From: UBA3937 sp050951585
GTDB taxonomy: Bacteria > Bacillota > Peptococcia > DRI-13 > DTU073
Direction: 5' to 3'
NCBI GenBank assembly: GCA_050951585.1
Contig: JBMNJI010000005.1
Span: 100,165-164,164, forward strand
DNA: 64,000 nt
Part shown: piece after piece, positions 43,184 through 51,725 of the stretch
Layout: every line of letters starts with the position of its first letter
Position numbering within the stretch: the stretch's first letter is position 1
Program-made: the position numbers and the translations under genes
Notes under the pieces: generated by a model
What the model saw: only the letters and a program-made list of their open reading frames with translations
Told to the model about the DNA's origin: nothing
Databases searched by the model: none

Positions 43184-43857
43184 CGGAAATGGCGGGACAA
43201 ATAAGGATTGGTACGGCGGAAGTGCTGCCAGGTCTTAAATATGATGAACGCGGGCTAATTCCGGCGATTGTGCAGGATGTAAAAAGCGGCACAGTTTTGA
43301 TGCTGGCCTACATGAATCAAGAATCACTGGAAAAAACCTTGCAGGATGGTCGCACCTGGTTTTTCAGCCGGAGCCGGCAGGAGCTTTGGGCCAAAGGAGA
43401 AAGCTCCGGTCATGTGCAAAAGGTGCAGGCCATCTATTATGACTGCGATGCCGATACGCTCCTCGTGCAGGTGGACCAGACAGGCGTTGCCTGCCATGAA
43501 GGCAGTTTTTCCTGCTTTAGTCGGGCTTTACTGGAAAGGGAGGAGGCGGTCTCCGAAGACTGGGCCGTATTATCCTGGCTGGAGGATTTGGTGCGGGAGC
43601 GGGAGATACAGCGCCCGGAAGGCTCTTACACCACCTACCTGTTTGAAAAAGGGATTGACAAGATCTTAAAAAAGGTCGGCGAAGAAAGTACGGAAGTAGT
43701 GATTGCGGCTAAGGGCGGGAAAAAGGACGAAATAATCTATGAAACGGCGGATCTTTTTTATCATTTGTTAGTGATGCTCCGCGACCGGAAGATTGAGTTA
43801 AAAGAGGTCTGGCGCGAGTTAGCCGGACGGCATAATAAACAAGCTGCGCAGAGGTAA
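43180..43857 (+). CDS. hisIE: Bifunctional phosphoribosyl-AMP cyclohydrolase / phosphoribosyl-ATP pyrophosphatase
   Basis: Fused HisI (residues ~1-125) and HisE (~130-225). HisI: MLAYMNQESLEKTL, WFFSRSRQELWAKGE, the metal-binding YYDCDADTLLVQVDQTG and ACHEGSFSCF. HisE: LEDLVREREIQRP, KVGEESTEVVIAAK, ETADLFYHLLVML. Catalyses steps 2 and 3 of the pathway. Overlaps hisF by 4 nt; its last codons overlap the operon terminator. Confidence 0.96.
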   Translation: MTEMAGQIRIGTAEVLPGLKYDERGLIPAIVQDVKSGTVLMLAYMNQESLEKTLQDGRTWFFSRSRQELWAKGESSGHVQKVQAIYYDCDADTLLVQVDQTGVACHEGSFSCFSRALLEREEAVSEDWAVLSWLEDLVREREIQRPEGSYTTYLFEKGIDKILKKVGEESTEVVIAAKGGKKDEIIYETADLFYHLLVMLRDRKIELKEVWRELAGRHNKQAAQR

Positions 43858-43871
43858 GGCGCAGCTTTTTT
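43841..43871 (+). terminator. Terminator of the histidine operon
   Basis: AAGCTGCGC pairs with GCGCAGCTT and is followed by a T-run; it overlaps the end of hisIE. Confidence 0.85.
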
Positions 43872-43898
43872 GACAGACCGAAGGGAAAGGGCTATACT
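43870..43898 (+). promoter_or_regulatory. Promoter of secreted paralogue A
   Basis: TTGACA (43870-43875), overlapping the T-run of the his terminator, and TATACT (43893-43898), spacer 17 bp. Confidence 0.78.
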
Positions 43899-43968
43899 GG
43901 TAATATCCAGAATTGAGTATTATATTCAACTTATTTTAGATGTAGCTAATAAGGCGGGGTAAGTTCAA

Positions 43969-46551
43969 ATGTTTTCTTCTGAAAAAATAAAAATCAATAC
44001 TAAAGCTACAGCCGGAGTATTGTTGCTGTTCATGTGGATACTGTGTTTTCCGGGAGTTAGTCTAGGCTATGATGTGCATGCAAGCATCAGAGAATTTGTC
44101 AGTGCCCAGGTTGAGCGGAGTGACAAAATTATTCAGCCCAATCAGCTGAAGATTAAAGCAACGGTAAAGAAGGGAACCGCCTGGCTGGGGAATCAATACC
44201 GCGGCGCTTTTTCATTATTAGAAAACAAAACGGGAATAAGTGAAGATAATAAAGCATATAAAACGGTAAAAAATCTTGTCTTGAAAAACGTCGGCTTTAA
44301 CCTGGGCTTGTATAACGGGACCGGTGAACTTGCCGCGGAATTATATTCATTAGCCGCGATGCTCCCGACAGCACCGGAGCGGGTAGTGAATTTCGGTTAT
44401 AAATATGCCGATAACCCCGAGAAGTATCAAGCGATGGTCACTAACGGAGCACTGGCCGTGACCGGGGCAATCATGAATCCGCGGCCACTGTTAAGTGGTC
44501 TTTATCAGTATGGGAAAAATACCTATACGGAAGCGGCCCAAGACCCGCTTACCTTAGGCAATTTGTACGGCGAAACCACGGTTTATGCAGGTTCATTTCT
44601 GCTCGGAGGCACGCAAATCAAAGCCCTTACATCGGCAAATAAGGTAAACAAGTTGAATAAGGTGGAAAGAGCTACCCAGGCAGGTCAGCTAGCCAGGCAG
44701 GCGACTCCTGTGCTTTCATCTTCACTGCTATCTTCCTCACTGCATCGTTTCTCGCAGATTTCCAGTTCGATTATCTCTTCGTCCGCGGGTTCTTTGAAAT
44801 TGGGATTAAAGAATTTATTGGCGCAGGAGCATGCAGCGGTCTTTTTGGCCCCTGCTAAAGCTCCAAATGTCCGCACGATTGATCTAATGATTAAGTACAA
44901 GGGCAAAGATATTAGTTTAGGCTCAGTGGAAAACAGGGAAACGGTTTTAAAAGGGATTATCAATAAAGAAATTGCGTTGACAGCGGAACGCTTTAGCGAA
45001 TTAACCTATCGGGATTTAATCGATGAACGGGTGAAGTATTATGCCGTTCGTTTAAATATTGGTGACCAGGATGATAATATCCTTCAAATGTTTAAAAGTG
45101 GAGCAATCAGTATTGATGAGGCGCAATTATGTAATCAGATTGTGGATCAGTCTATCTTGACCGCAGACAAGGCGATCAATGTCATAAACAATGAAATAGC
45201 GCAGATTAATGTTCTGCGGAATGTGACCCCCCAGACCTTACTGAAGGGATATAATTTAGAACGGCTCAGTCTTCTTGAACAAGACGTGCTCGAACAGCTG
45301 AATATTTTGAAAAGCAGTAAAATGGTCAGCAAAGGGAGGATAATTGAAAGCCACACGCTCTTAGGGAAAATACGTCTCGCCCAAAAGGAATTAAAACGCT
45401 TAGACCCGGATGTTGCCTCGGGCGCTATTACCAGGGAGACATATGATCACTTGATGGATTCGTCAGTGAAAGATTTCATGCAGGATTCCTATTCCTTTGA
45501 TGAGCTCAAAAGATTAGCCGGCGAAGTAGAAGCGGATAAAGAGCTTCTCATCAAGAAAACGGCCGAAGTTCAGAAACTATATGCGGCCGACCAAGGCAAC
45601 AAGATATTAGGGACTATAATGCAAGATTTAGTTAGGGCGAACATGGAGCATTACGATTTATTGAATACGATCAAAACCGTGAGGATTGGTCTGGAAAAAA
45701 GGTTTACCGGGACTACTATCACTGAAGGATTGTTGGGGAAAAAACTGGAGGAGACTCTTTCGGCCAGAGAGTTAAACAGAATGCGGGCGGAAGTCGGGAA
45801 AGACATTTCTGCTTTGACAAAACGGGGAGCAAGCGAGGAAATCATTGCCCTACATAAAAAGCTTGACGAGCAGTTAGCCGTGTCTGCAAAGAGAGCCGAA
45901 AACATGGAAATAGAAGCTGTGCTAGGCGGCTGGCAGTTTCTTTCCAAGCATAAAATCACTCCGGGCGATGTTACCAGGGCGACCATTGACCAAACTATAC
46001 TACCACGCGTGAAATGGCATTTACCGGAACATTATTCCTTTGCTGAGCTCCAGAGATTAGCAGACGAGGTAAGATGGGAAAAAGAGTTTTTCCTCAAAAA
46101 AGCGGCCGAAATTGAGAAACTATCTGCCACAAACACAAGATACAAGGAATTATTATTATTCCAGAAGGAAGCTATTGATAAGGCGAGCAAAGCTCATGAC
46201 GATTTGTTGAAGAGAATCGAGACCATAAAACTAAGGGTGGAAAATAGACTTACCGGGACTACGGTGACGGAAAAATTACTGGAAAAGGATCTGAAGACTC
46301 TTACCTCGACTGAGTTAATAAAAATGCAGCTTGAGGTGGGGGAAGACCTTAATTATTTAGTGAAGCGCGGCGCAAGTAGCGAAATCGTTGCTTCAAACAA
46401 GAAGCTTTTCCAGCAGTTAGTAGATTCTATCCAGGAAACCCGCCGCAAGGAAAAAGAAGCTGGTCTAAGCGGGCAAATCAGTACTGAAGGGCTCTTCGAG
46501 GGAGTAGATGCGCAAGCTCTATCCACGAAGCTTTGGGATTTGACAGAATAA
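43969..46551 (+). CDS. Large secreted protein A: pre-toxin-like module plus coiled-coil repeats
   Basis: 860 residues. Signal peptide ends near VSLGYD (~35). Residues ~36-235 match the N-terminal module of the next two genes (SIREFVSAQVERSDKII, LLENKTGISEDNKAYKT, GFNLGLYNGTGELAAE, LGNLYGETTVYAGSFLLGG). A Ser/Leu-rich linker (~240-285) follows, then a charged helical region with two copies of a module (~470-620 and ~660-830) that share SFDELKRLAGEV / SFAELQRLADEV, RFTGTTITEGLL / RLTGTTVTEKLL and TKRGASEEIIA / VKRGASSEIVA. No enzymatic motif is seen. Exported, probably surface or effector protein; function unknown. Confidence 0.8.
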   Translation: MFSSEKIKINTKATAGVLLLFMWILCFPGVSLGYDVHASIREFVSAQVERSDKIIQPNQLKIKATVKKGTAWLGNQYRGAFSLLENKTGISEDNKAYKTVKNLVLKNVGFNLGLYNGTGELAAELYSLAAMLPTAPERVVNFGYKYADNPEKYQAMVTNGALAVTGAIMNPRPLLSGLYQYGKNTYTEAAQDPLTLGNLYGETTVYAGSFLLGGTQIKALTSANKVNKLNKVERATQAGQLARQATPVLSSSLLSSSLHRFSQISSSIISSSAGSLKLGLKNLLAQEHAAVFLAPAKAPNVRTIDLMIKYKGKDISLGSVENRETVLKGIINKEIALTAERFSELTYRDLIDERVKYYAVRLNIGDQDDNILQMFKSGAISIDEAQLCNQIVDQSILTADKAINVINNEIAQINVLRNVTPQTLLKGYNLERLSLLEQDVLEQLNILKSSKMVSKGRIIESHTLLGKIRLAQKELKRLDPDVASGAITRETYDHLMDSSVKDFMQDSYSFDELKRLAGEVEADKELLIKKTAEVQKLYAADQGNKILGTIMQDLVRANMEHYDLLNTIKTVRIGLEKRFTGTTITEGLLGKKLEETLSARELNRMRAEVGKDISALTKRGASEEIIALHKKLDEQLAVSAKRAENMEIEAVLGGWQFLSKHKITPGDVTRATIDQTILPRVKWHLPEHYSFAELQRLADEVRWEKEFFLKKAAEIEKLSATNTRYKELLLFQKEAIDKASKAHDDLLKRIETIKLRVENRLTGTTVTEKLLEKDLKTLTSTELIKMQLEVGEDLNYLVKRGASSEIVASNKKLFQQLVDSIQETRRKEKEAGLSGQISTEGLFEGVDAQALSTKLWDLTE

Positions 46552-46597
46552 CGCTTACGGAAAAGGCAAAAAAAGGAACTGTTGATAGCTTATATTA

Positions 46598-46626
46598 TTG
46601 ACGACGCACCAAAAAAAGGCTATACT
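46598..46626 (+). promoter_or_regulatory. Promoter of secreted paralogues B and C
   Basis: TTGACG (46598-46603) and TATACT (46621-46626), spacer 17 bp. No further promoter is evident before paralogue C, so B and C are probably one transcript. Confidence 0.75.
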
Positions 46627-46749
46627 ATAATAGTCTGAATATAACAATATTTTATGTCTATTGGAAAACTTTCTGTACCCGAAAAGTATTTTCTAACGCG
46701 TAATAATGAAGCGCAATGAGGCGGGGAACAAAAGGAGAGATAGTGTATA

Positions 46750-48519
46750 ATGTTTTCCTCTATTAAACTAAAACTGACTTCGGGCATCTTACTACTGCCC
46801 ATCATGCTCCAAAGTTTTCCGGGGGCGGCCCTGGGCTATGATGTGTTAGGGCGCTTGCGGAATTTTGTCAGTACGCAGGTGAAAACCAGTGACGGGATCA
46901 TTAATCCCAATAAGCTGAAGATTAAGGAAAGTTTCCAGAAGGGAGCCGACTGGTATGAAGGGAAATGGCTCAGCGGCCTTTCTCTTTTGGAAAGTAAAAC
47001 GGGCTTGAGTGAAGAAAACAAGTTGTATAAGACTTTGAAGAGTTACAATCTATTTAATCTTGGCTTTAATGCGGGTGTGGTGAACGGCGCCGGTTCGCTT
47101 GCTGCCGAAACGTACTCGCTGGTGGCAAAAATTCCGACGGCCCCGGAACGTCTTCTTAATTTCGGGTTTAATTATGTCGAAGACTCGGATAAATATCATG
47201 CGATGGTCTCAAACGGCGCTCAGGCCGTGGCCGGTATCGCGCTGAATGCGCTGCCTCTGCTTGAGCAGGGAAAAAATGCTTATCTGGATGCCGCGCAGGA
47301 TCCCTTGAAATTTGGCCATCTGAACGGCGAAGGCGCCGCGTTTTTGGGCTCGTTCTTAATCGGGGGAGGTCAGGTGAAAGCCCTTTCTTCGGCCAATAAG
47401 GTGGGGAAAGTGGCTGAAGTTGCTTCCGCGGCCAATACGGCGGGGAAAGTTGCCGGTGCGACTTCCGCGGTAAACAAGGCTGAGAAAATTGCTCCGGTTG
47501 CTTCTTTGCTAAATAAGGCGGAGAAAACCGTCGGAGCCGGCACGAGTTTGCGCCTCGGCGTAAAAGCGCCGATGATTTCTTCTCCTTTGGCTTCTTTAAT
47601 GAGTGGTTTTAAAACGCTGGCAGTAAATCAAAGGGCCACCACGTTTTTCGCAGCTACTACAAAGAACGGGGCTAAGGCAGCGAAAATTTCTGACGAAGTT
47701 GCCGATAGTGTGAAGATTCCCGAATCTCTCGAGGTTTCGCTCGGGATGATGCATCTGGGAAGAGTAAAACTTGGCGGCACCGGAGAGATGCATTTATATA
47801 GAGATATGGACGGCTTGGAGTGGCTTTTTAAACCGGGCCAACATAAAAATGGGGAATTGGCATCGTATCGGGCTTATGTGCAGGAGGCCGGTTACAAAGT
47901 ACAATACCTCGTTGATCCGGCCAGTGCCGTACCGGTAGGCGTAGGCCTTCTGGGTGGAAAATTCGGGGCGATTCAAAGAAGGATTCCTGATTTAGACCCG
48001 ACAATTAGACTCAAAGGCTGGCAGCTTTCTCCTCAGAAATACCCCTTACCTTCCTCGGTATTTCCCCAGTTGCAAAGGGAACAGGTGACTGATTTCCTGC
48101 TGTGCAATTTTGACCCCCATGGCGGGAATTTTATCGTGACCAAAACAGGGAAGGTTTTTGGTATTGACAAGGAGCAATCTTTCAAACACCTTTTGGATCC
48201 GGATAGCTGGAAAATTGACGTAACGTATCATCCTAACGCAGTGTATGGTGAATTTGAACCGATTTACTACACAATGTACAATCGGTTTGTGGCAGGAGAC
48301 CTGGATTTGAACCTGAAAGTGCCTCTGCCATACATCAAACGCGTGGAATCCGTCTCAAATTCCAAATATGCGGAGATCTTCAGAGATTATGCGGAAAGCC
48401 GCCTGGGGGCAGGTAAAGCGGCGGACGGGATGTTGGATTTGATTGTGGAACGGAAAGATCTTTTGCGGCAAAGTTTTGACGAGTTTTTCGCTGAGCTTCT
48501 GGCGAAGAAAAAGAATTAA
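46750..48519 (+). CDS. Secreted protein B: pre-toxin-like module plus kinase-like C-terminal domain
   Basis: 589 residues. Signal peptide ends near AALGYD (~29). Module ~30-220 (LRNFVSTQVKTSDGIINPNK, FNAGVVNGAGSLAAETY, GEGAAFLGSFLIGGGQVKAL), then short Ala/Lys repeats (KVAEVASAANTAGKVAGATS, ~220-260). The C-terminal domain (~325-589) has features of atypical kinases (PI3/4-kinase, actin-fragmin-kinase or HipA-like fold): EWLFKPGQ with Lys361, DPHGGNF (Asp455, His457, Asn460) and GIDKEQSF with Asp473, in positions expected for the ATP lysine, catalytic loop and metal Asp. Activity is inferred. The N-terminal DNA is almost identical to that of the next gene. Confidence 0.82.
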   Translation: MFSSIKLKLTSGILLLPIMLQSFPGAALGYDVLGRLRNFVSTQVKTSDGIINPNKLKIKESFQKGADWYEGKWLSGLSLLESKTGLSEENKLYKTLKSYNLFNLGFNAGVVNGAGSLAAETYSLVAKIPTAPERLLNFGFNYVEDSDKYHAMVSNGAQAVAGIALNALPLLEQGKNAYLDAAQDPLKFGHLNGEGAAFLGSFLIGGGQVKALSSANKVGKVAEVASAANTAGKVAGATSAVNKAEKIAPVASLLNKAEKTVGAGTSLRLGVKAPMISSPLASLMSGFKTLAVNQRATTFFAATTKNGAKAAKISDEVADSVKIPESLEVSLGMMHLGRVKLGGTGEMHLYRDMDGLEWLFKPGQHKNGELASYRAYVQEAGYKVQYLVDPASAVPVGVGLLGGKFGAIQRRIPDLDPTIRLKGWQLSPQKYPLPSSVFPQLQREQVTDFLLCNFDPHGGNFIVTKTGKVFGIDKEQSFKHLLDPDSWKIDVTYHPNAVYGEFEPIYYTMYNRFVAGDLDLNLKVPLPYIKRVESVSNSKYAEIFRDYAESRLGAGKAADGMLDLIVERKDLLRQSFDEFFAELLAKKKN

Positions 48520-48601
48520 ATCAGCGGGCAGGGTCTCCAAAGTGTTCGCAAGGCTGTAAATGAGGCGCGGACAGAAGAATAAAAAGGAGAGACAGTTTTT
48601 T

Positions 48602-51241
48602 ATGTTTTCCTCTATTAAAGCAAAAATTACCTCGGGCATCTTACTACTGCCCTTCTTGCTGCAAAGTTTTCCGGGAGCGGCCCTGGGTTATGATGTGTTA
48701 GGGCGCTTGCGGAATTTTGTCAGTACGCAGGTGAAAACCAGTGACGAGATCATTAATCCTAATAAACTAAAGATTAAGGAAAGCTTCCAGAAGGCAGCAG
48801 ACTGGTATGAAGGGAAATGGCTCGGCGGCCTTTCTCTTTTGGAAAGTAAAACCGGATTGAGTGAAGAGAATAATAAGGCGTATAAGGCTTTAAAAAGCTA
48901 CAATCTATTTAATCTTGGTTTTAATGCGGGTGTGGTGAACTGCGCCGGTTCGCTTGCTGCTGAGACGTACACGCTGGTGGCAAAAATTCCAACGGCCCCG
49001 GAACGCATCGTAAAATTTACGTTTGATTATCGTGAAGACCCGGATAAATATCACGCGATGGTCACTGACACAGCCCTGGCAGTTGCCGGTGTAGCCATGA
49101 ATGCTATCCCTCTGCTTGAGCAGGGGAAAGATGCTTATCTGGATGCGGCGAAGGATCCATTGAAATTTGGCCATATCAACGGCGAAATTACGGCGTTTGC
49201 GGGCTCATTTTTAATTGGGGGAGGCCAGGTAAAAGCCCTTTCTTCGGCCCAAAGGTTGGAGAAAGCGGCCGGAGTTGCTTCCTCGGCAAAGAAGGCCGAG
49301 AAAATCGCCGGAACTGCTTCTTCGGCAACGCCCATAATTTCTTCTCCTTTGGATGCTTTAACAAAGGGGTGGAAGAACTGGTTGAATGGACGGACCACAT
49401 TTGTCACCGCAGCAAAAGATGGGTCACTTCCTGCGAATAAAGAGATTCCTTTAGTGATAACCGGGTATAACCAGAAAGCATACAATTTAGGGGTGGTAGA
49501 AAAAGGAACCCCCAAGCTTTATGATGAAATAGATCTAAGGCCCGAGGACTTAAGAGCATTAAAGAGTATAGACGAAATATGGGACAAACAGTGGGAATAC
49601 CAGGAACTTCTTTTCTCAATTGAAAAACTTGATCTAGATATCTTAGATATGGTTAAAAGAAAAGAAATGAGGGCCAAAGACGGGTTAAAAAGTGCGGTGA
49701 TTCTCGAGCAATCCCATGAAAAAGTAAAAGACGCTTTAAGGTTACTGCAAAAGGAAAAAGAGCGCATTACAGAGGTTCAAGTATTTCGGGAACGTGATTT
49801 AGCGGGAATATACAATGTAGAAAAGCTAGGTAATCTTGAGAAAGAACTGGTAAGTAAGATTAAAACTTTCGAAGAGAGTGGGACAACAAGTAAAGCCCTG
49901 CTTCTTGAGCATGAAAAATTATTGGAAGAAGTGCGCTTATTGAAGGAAAGGCGGTCGACCGTTGATAAATTCACGCTCGCTGTGTATGATTTAAATGGGG
50001 AACTACATATTTTAGGGCATGTAGATAAAAAGGGAAAAGCAACGTTTTTGGATGAAATAGACTTTAAACCGCAGCAACTGAGAGCTTTAACAGTAAGTGA
50101 TGTACTTGATAAGAAGAATGAATATCTGTGGTTCCAAACACAAATTCAAGATTATGATCGAGGTCTCCGGGAAATGTTGAAGAATGGGGACGTGACCAAG
50201 AGTACCGTAATTGGAGCTAATCAGATTTTGGATCAGGCTATATTGGATACAACAAAGTCTTTAGCAACACTCGATAAGGAAATAGAGCGCATTATCGATG
50301 TGCAAAGAATTAGATTTCTTGATTTAAGGTTTTTATACAGTAAAGATAACCTTCGTGAACTAGAAGTAACTGTGACAAGTGCGCTTGGCGCTCTAAAAGA
50401 GGGTGGGACAGCAAGTAAAGGATTGCTTTCGGAGTTTAATAAATTATTAGAACAAGTGCGCCTTGCTCAAAAGCCGGAGAGTTTTTACGACTATTATATA
50501 AGAACGGCGTATCATACAGTTTCTACGCCAAGATTTGTCACGAATTTAAAGACGGTTTTCTCTCCCGGTGAAATGGTGAAATTAAGAGAGGAAGCCATGA
50601 AGGATGCAGCAAAACTTGACGAAATTGAAAAACGACTCATGCTAAAAGGGGATGCAAACGCCTTAAGGCGTGCGCAAAGGGCAAAGGAGAACAGTAATCT
50701 TTTCCTTTATCTGATTAATAGTACCAAGATGGCAGTGGAAGAAAGATTGGCCGGTTTTTCTGTCACGAGATCTTTATTAAAAAAGGAAGATAGGTTAAGT
50801 GCGAGCTTTACAATTGATGAATTAAAGAGATTGCAGCGGGATGTAGAAAAGGATCTTGAATTTTTAAGCCAGGTTGGGACTGAAAAACATATCCTTAGTT
50901 TGAATAAGCAACTCCTGGACCGGATCAAAACATCCATGACAAAACCTACACCAACGGAAGGGAATTTCGCTGTAATAACAACCGGGATTCAATCGGATCA
51001 ATTTTTACAGGGTGTAATTATCGAAACGTCATCCCTATCTAAGCTTAAAGAGCTGGGGAATGAGGGGAAAAACTTGCTCAAAGCTTTGAGAGATGAAGAA
51101 GAGGAGATTGTAGACAAATTTCATGGCAGGCAAATCAATGCGAAAGAGGCAGCAGATCTTTTGGTAAAAAACGATTTTAAGCAGAGACGGCTAAAGTACA
51201 AAATAGATATCTTGTGGAAATACATAGAAGCGAACAAATAA
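48602..51241 (+). CDS. Large secreted protein C: pre-toxin-like module plus repeated helical domains
   Basis: 879 residues from ATG 48602 (AAAGGAGAGA ahead, as in gene B). Signal peptide and module (~1-225) nearly copy protein B. The remainder has two copies of a ~165-residue unit: copy 1 from ~280 (DEIDLRPEDLRALKSIDEIWD, ERITEVQVFRERDLAGIY, GTTSKALLLEHEKLLEEVRL), copy 2 from ~445 (DEIDFKPQQLRALTVSDVLD, ERIIDVQRIRFLDLRFLY, GTASKGLLSEFNKLLEQVRL). The C-terminus (~645-800) resembles the repeat of protein A (ERLAGFSVTRSLLKK, SFTIDELKRLQRDVEKDL). No catalytic motif. Probably co-transcribed with B. Confidence 0.8.
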   Translation: MFSSIKAKITSGILLLPFLLQSFPGAALGYDVLGRLRNFVSTQVKTSDEIINPNKLKIKESFQKAADWYEGKWLGGLSLLESKTGLSEENNKAYKALKSYNLFNLGFNAGVVNCAGSLAAETYTLVAKIPTAPERIVKFTFDYREDPDKYHAMVTDTALAVAGVAMNAIPLLEQGKDAYLDAAKDPLKFGHINGEITAFAGSFLIGGGQVKALSSAQRLEKAAGVASSAKKAEKIAGTASSATPIISSPLDALTKGWKNWLNGRTTFVTAAKDGSLPANKEIPLVITGYNQKAYNLGVVEKGTPKLYDEIDLRPEDLRALKSIDEIWDKQWEYQELLFSIEKLDLDILDMVKRKEMRAKDGLKSAVILEQSHEKVKDALRLLQKEKERITEVQVFRERDLAGIYNVEKLGNLEKELVSKIKTFEESGTTSKALLLEHEKLLEEVRLLKERRSTVDKFTLAVYDLNGELHILGHVDKKGKATFLDEIDFKPQQLRALTVSDVLDKKNEYLWFQTQIQDYDRGLREMLKNGDVTKSTVIGANQILDQAILDTTKSLATLDKEIERIIDVQRIRFLDLRFLYSKDNLRELEVTVTSALGALKEGGTASKGLLSEFNKLLEQVRLAQKPESFYDYYIRTAYHTVSTPRFVTNLKTVFSPGEMVKLREEAMKDAAKLDEIEKRLMLKGDANALRRAQRAKENSNLFLYLINSTKMAVEERLAGFSVTRSLLKKEDRLSASFTIDELKRLQRDVEKDLEFLSQVGTEKHILSLNKQLLDRIKTSMTKPTPTEGNFAVITTGIQSDQFLQGVIIETSSLSKLKELGNEGKNLLKALRDEEEEIVDKFHGRQINAKEAADLLVKNDFKQRRLKYKIDILWKYIEANK

Positions 51242-51271
51242 ATCGAAAAAAAGAAATATCTATATTGTTCA

Positions 51272-51320
51272 CGCTTTTTCACTTCTGGAATTACTCAAGT
51301 GAAAAGGCGTTTTTTCTTTT
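51272..51320 (+). terminator. Terminator after secreted paralogue C
   Basis: CGCTTTTTCACTT pairs with AAGTGAAAAGGCG (one bulge/mismatch) and is followed by TTTTTTCTTTT. Confidence 0.8.
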
Positions 51321-51725
51321 CTTTGGAGGAGTGCTGCTAAAGTTGCCGCCTGCCTTCGCCTCATTAAGCCTCGCGCAAGCGAGGTCTGATGAGGGAAGTT
51401 TTCTGGCGATGTTCGGGAAGGCATTGTGAAATTTCTCCGGTTACAGTAAACTGAAGAGGAATGAGCATCATTTGCCGGCGGAAATTAATTGAAATAGCCA
51501 GCACCGGAAAATATATTTTCTGGGCAGACAAAAAACTGGCTCAGGGAAAATCCCTGAACCATTTAGAGTGGAGGAGATAAGAGGAGTTGTTCATTAATAA
51601 TTATGTCCAGGTTAAAGAAGGAATATACAAGGAAGATGGCAAATAAAAATAAAAAATGCTGCTTCATTTTTAGTGTATATTATTAGTGTTTATTAATCTT
51701 AAGAGTGTTATTGGGGAGGTCTATT
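51321..51725. other. Non-coding gap before pcrA
   Basis: No gene is supported here. It contains a nested hairpin at 51359-51394 (CCTCAT...GCCTCGC with GCGAGG...GATGAGG). The last ~120 bp before pcrA are AT-rich and presumably hold its promoter, but no clear -35/-10 pair was found. Confidence 0.6.

Noticed and set aside
46552..46749. Immunity gene between secreted paralogues A and B
   Set aside because: The gap contains a promoter and leader but no frame with a ribosome site; likewise 48520-48601.
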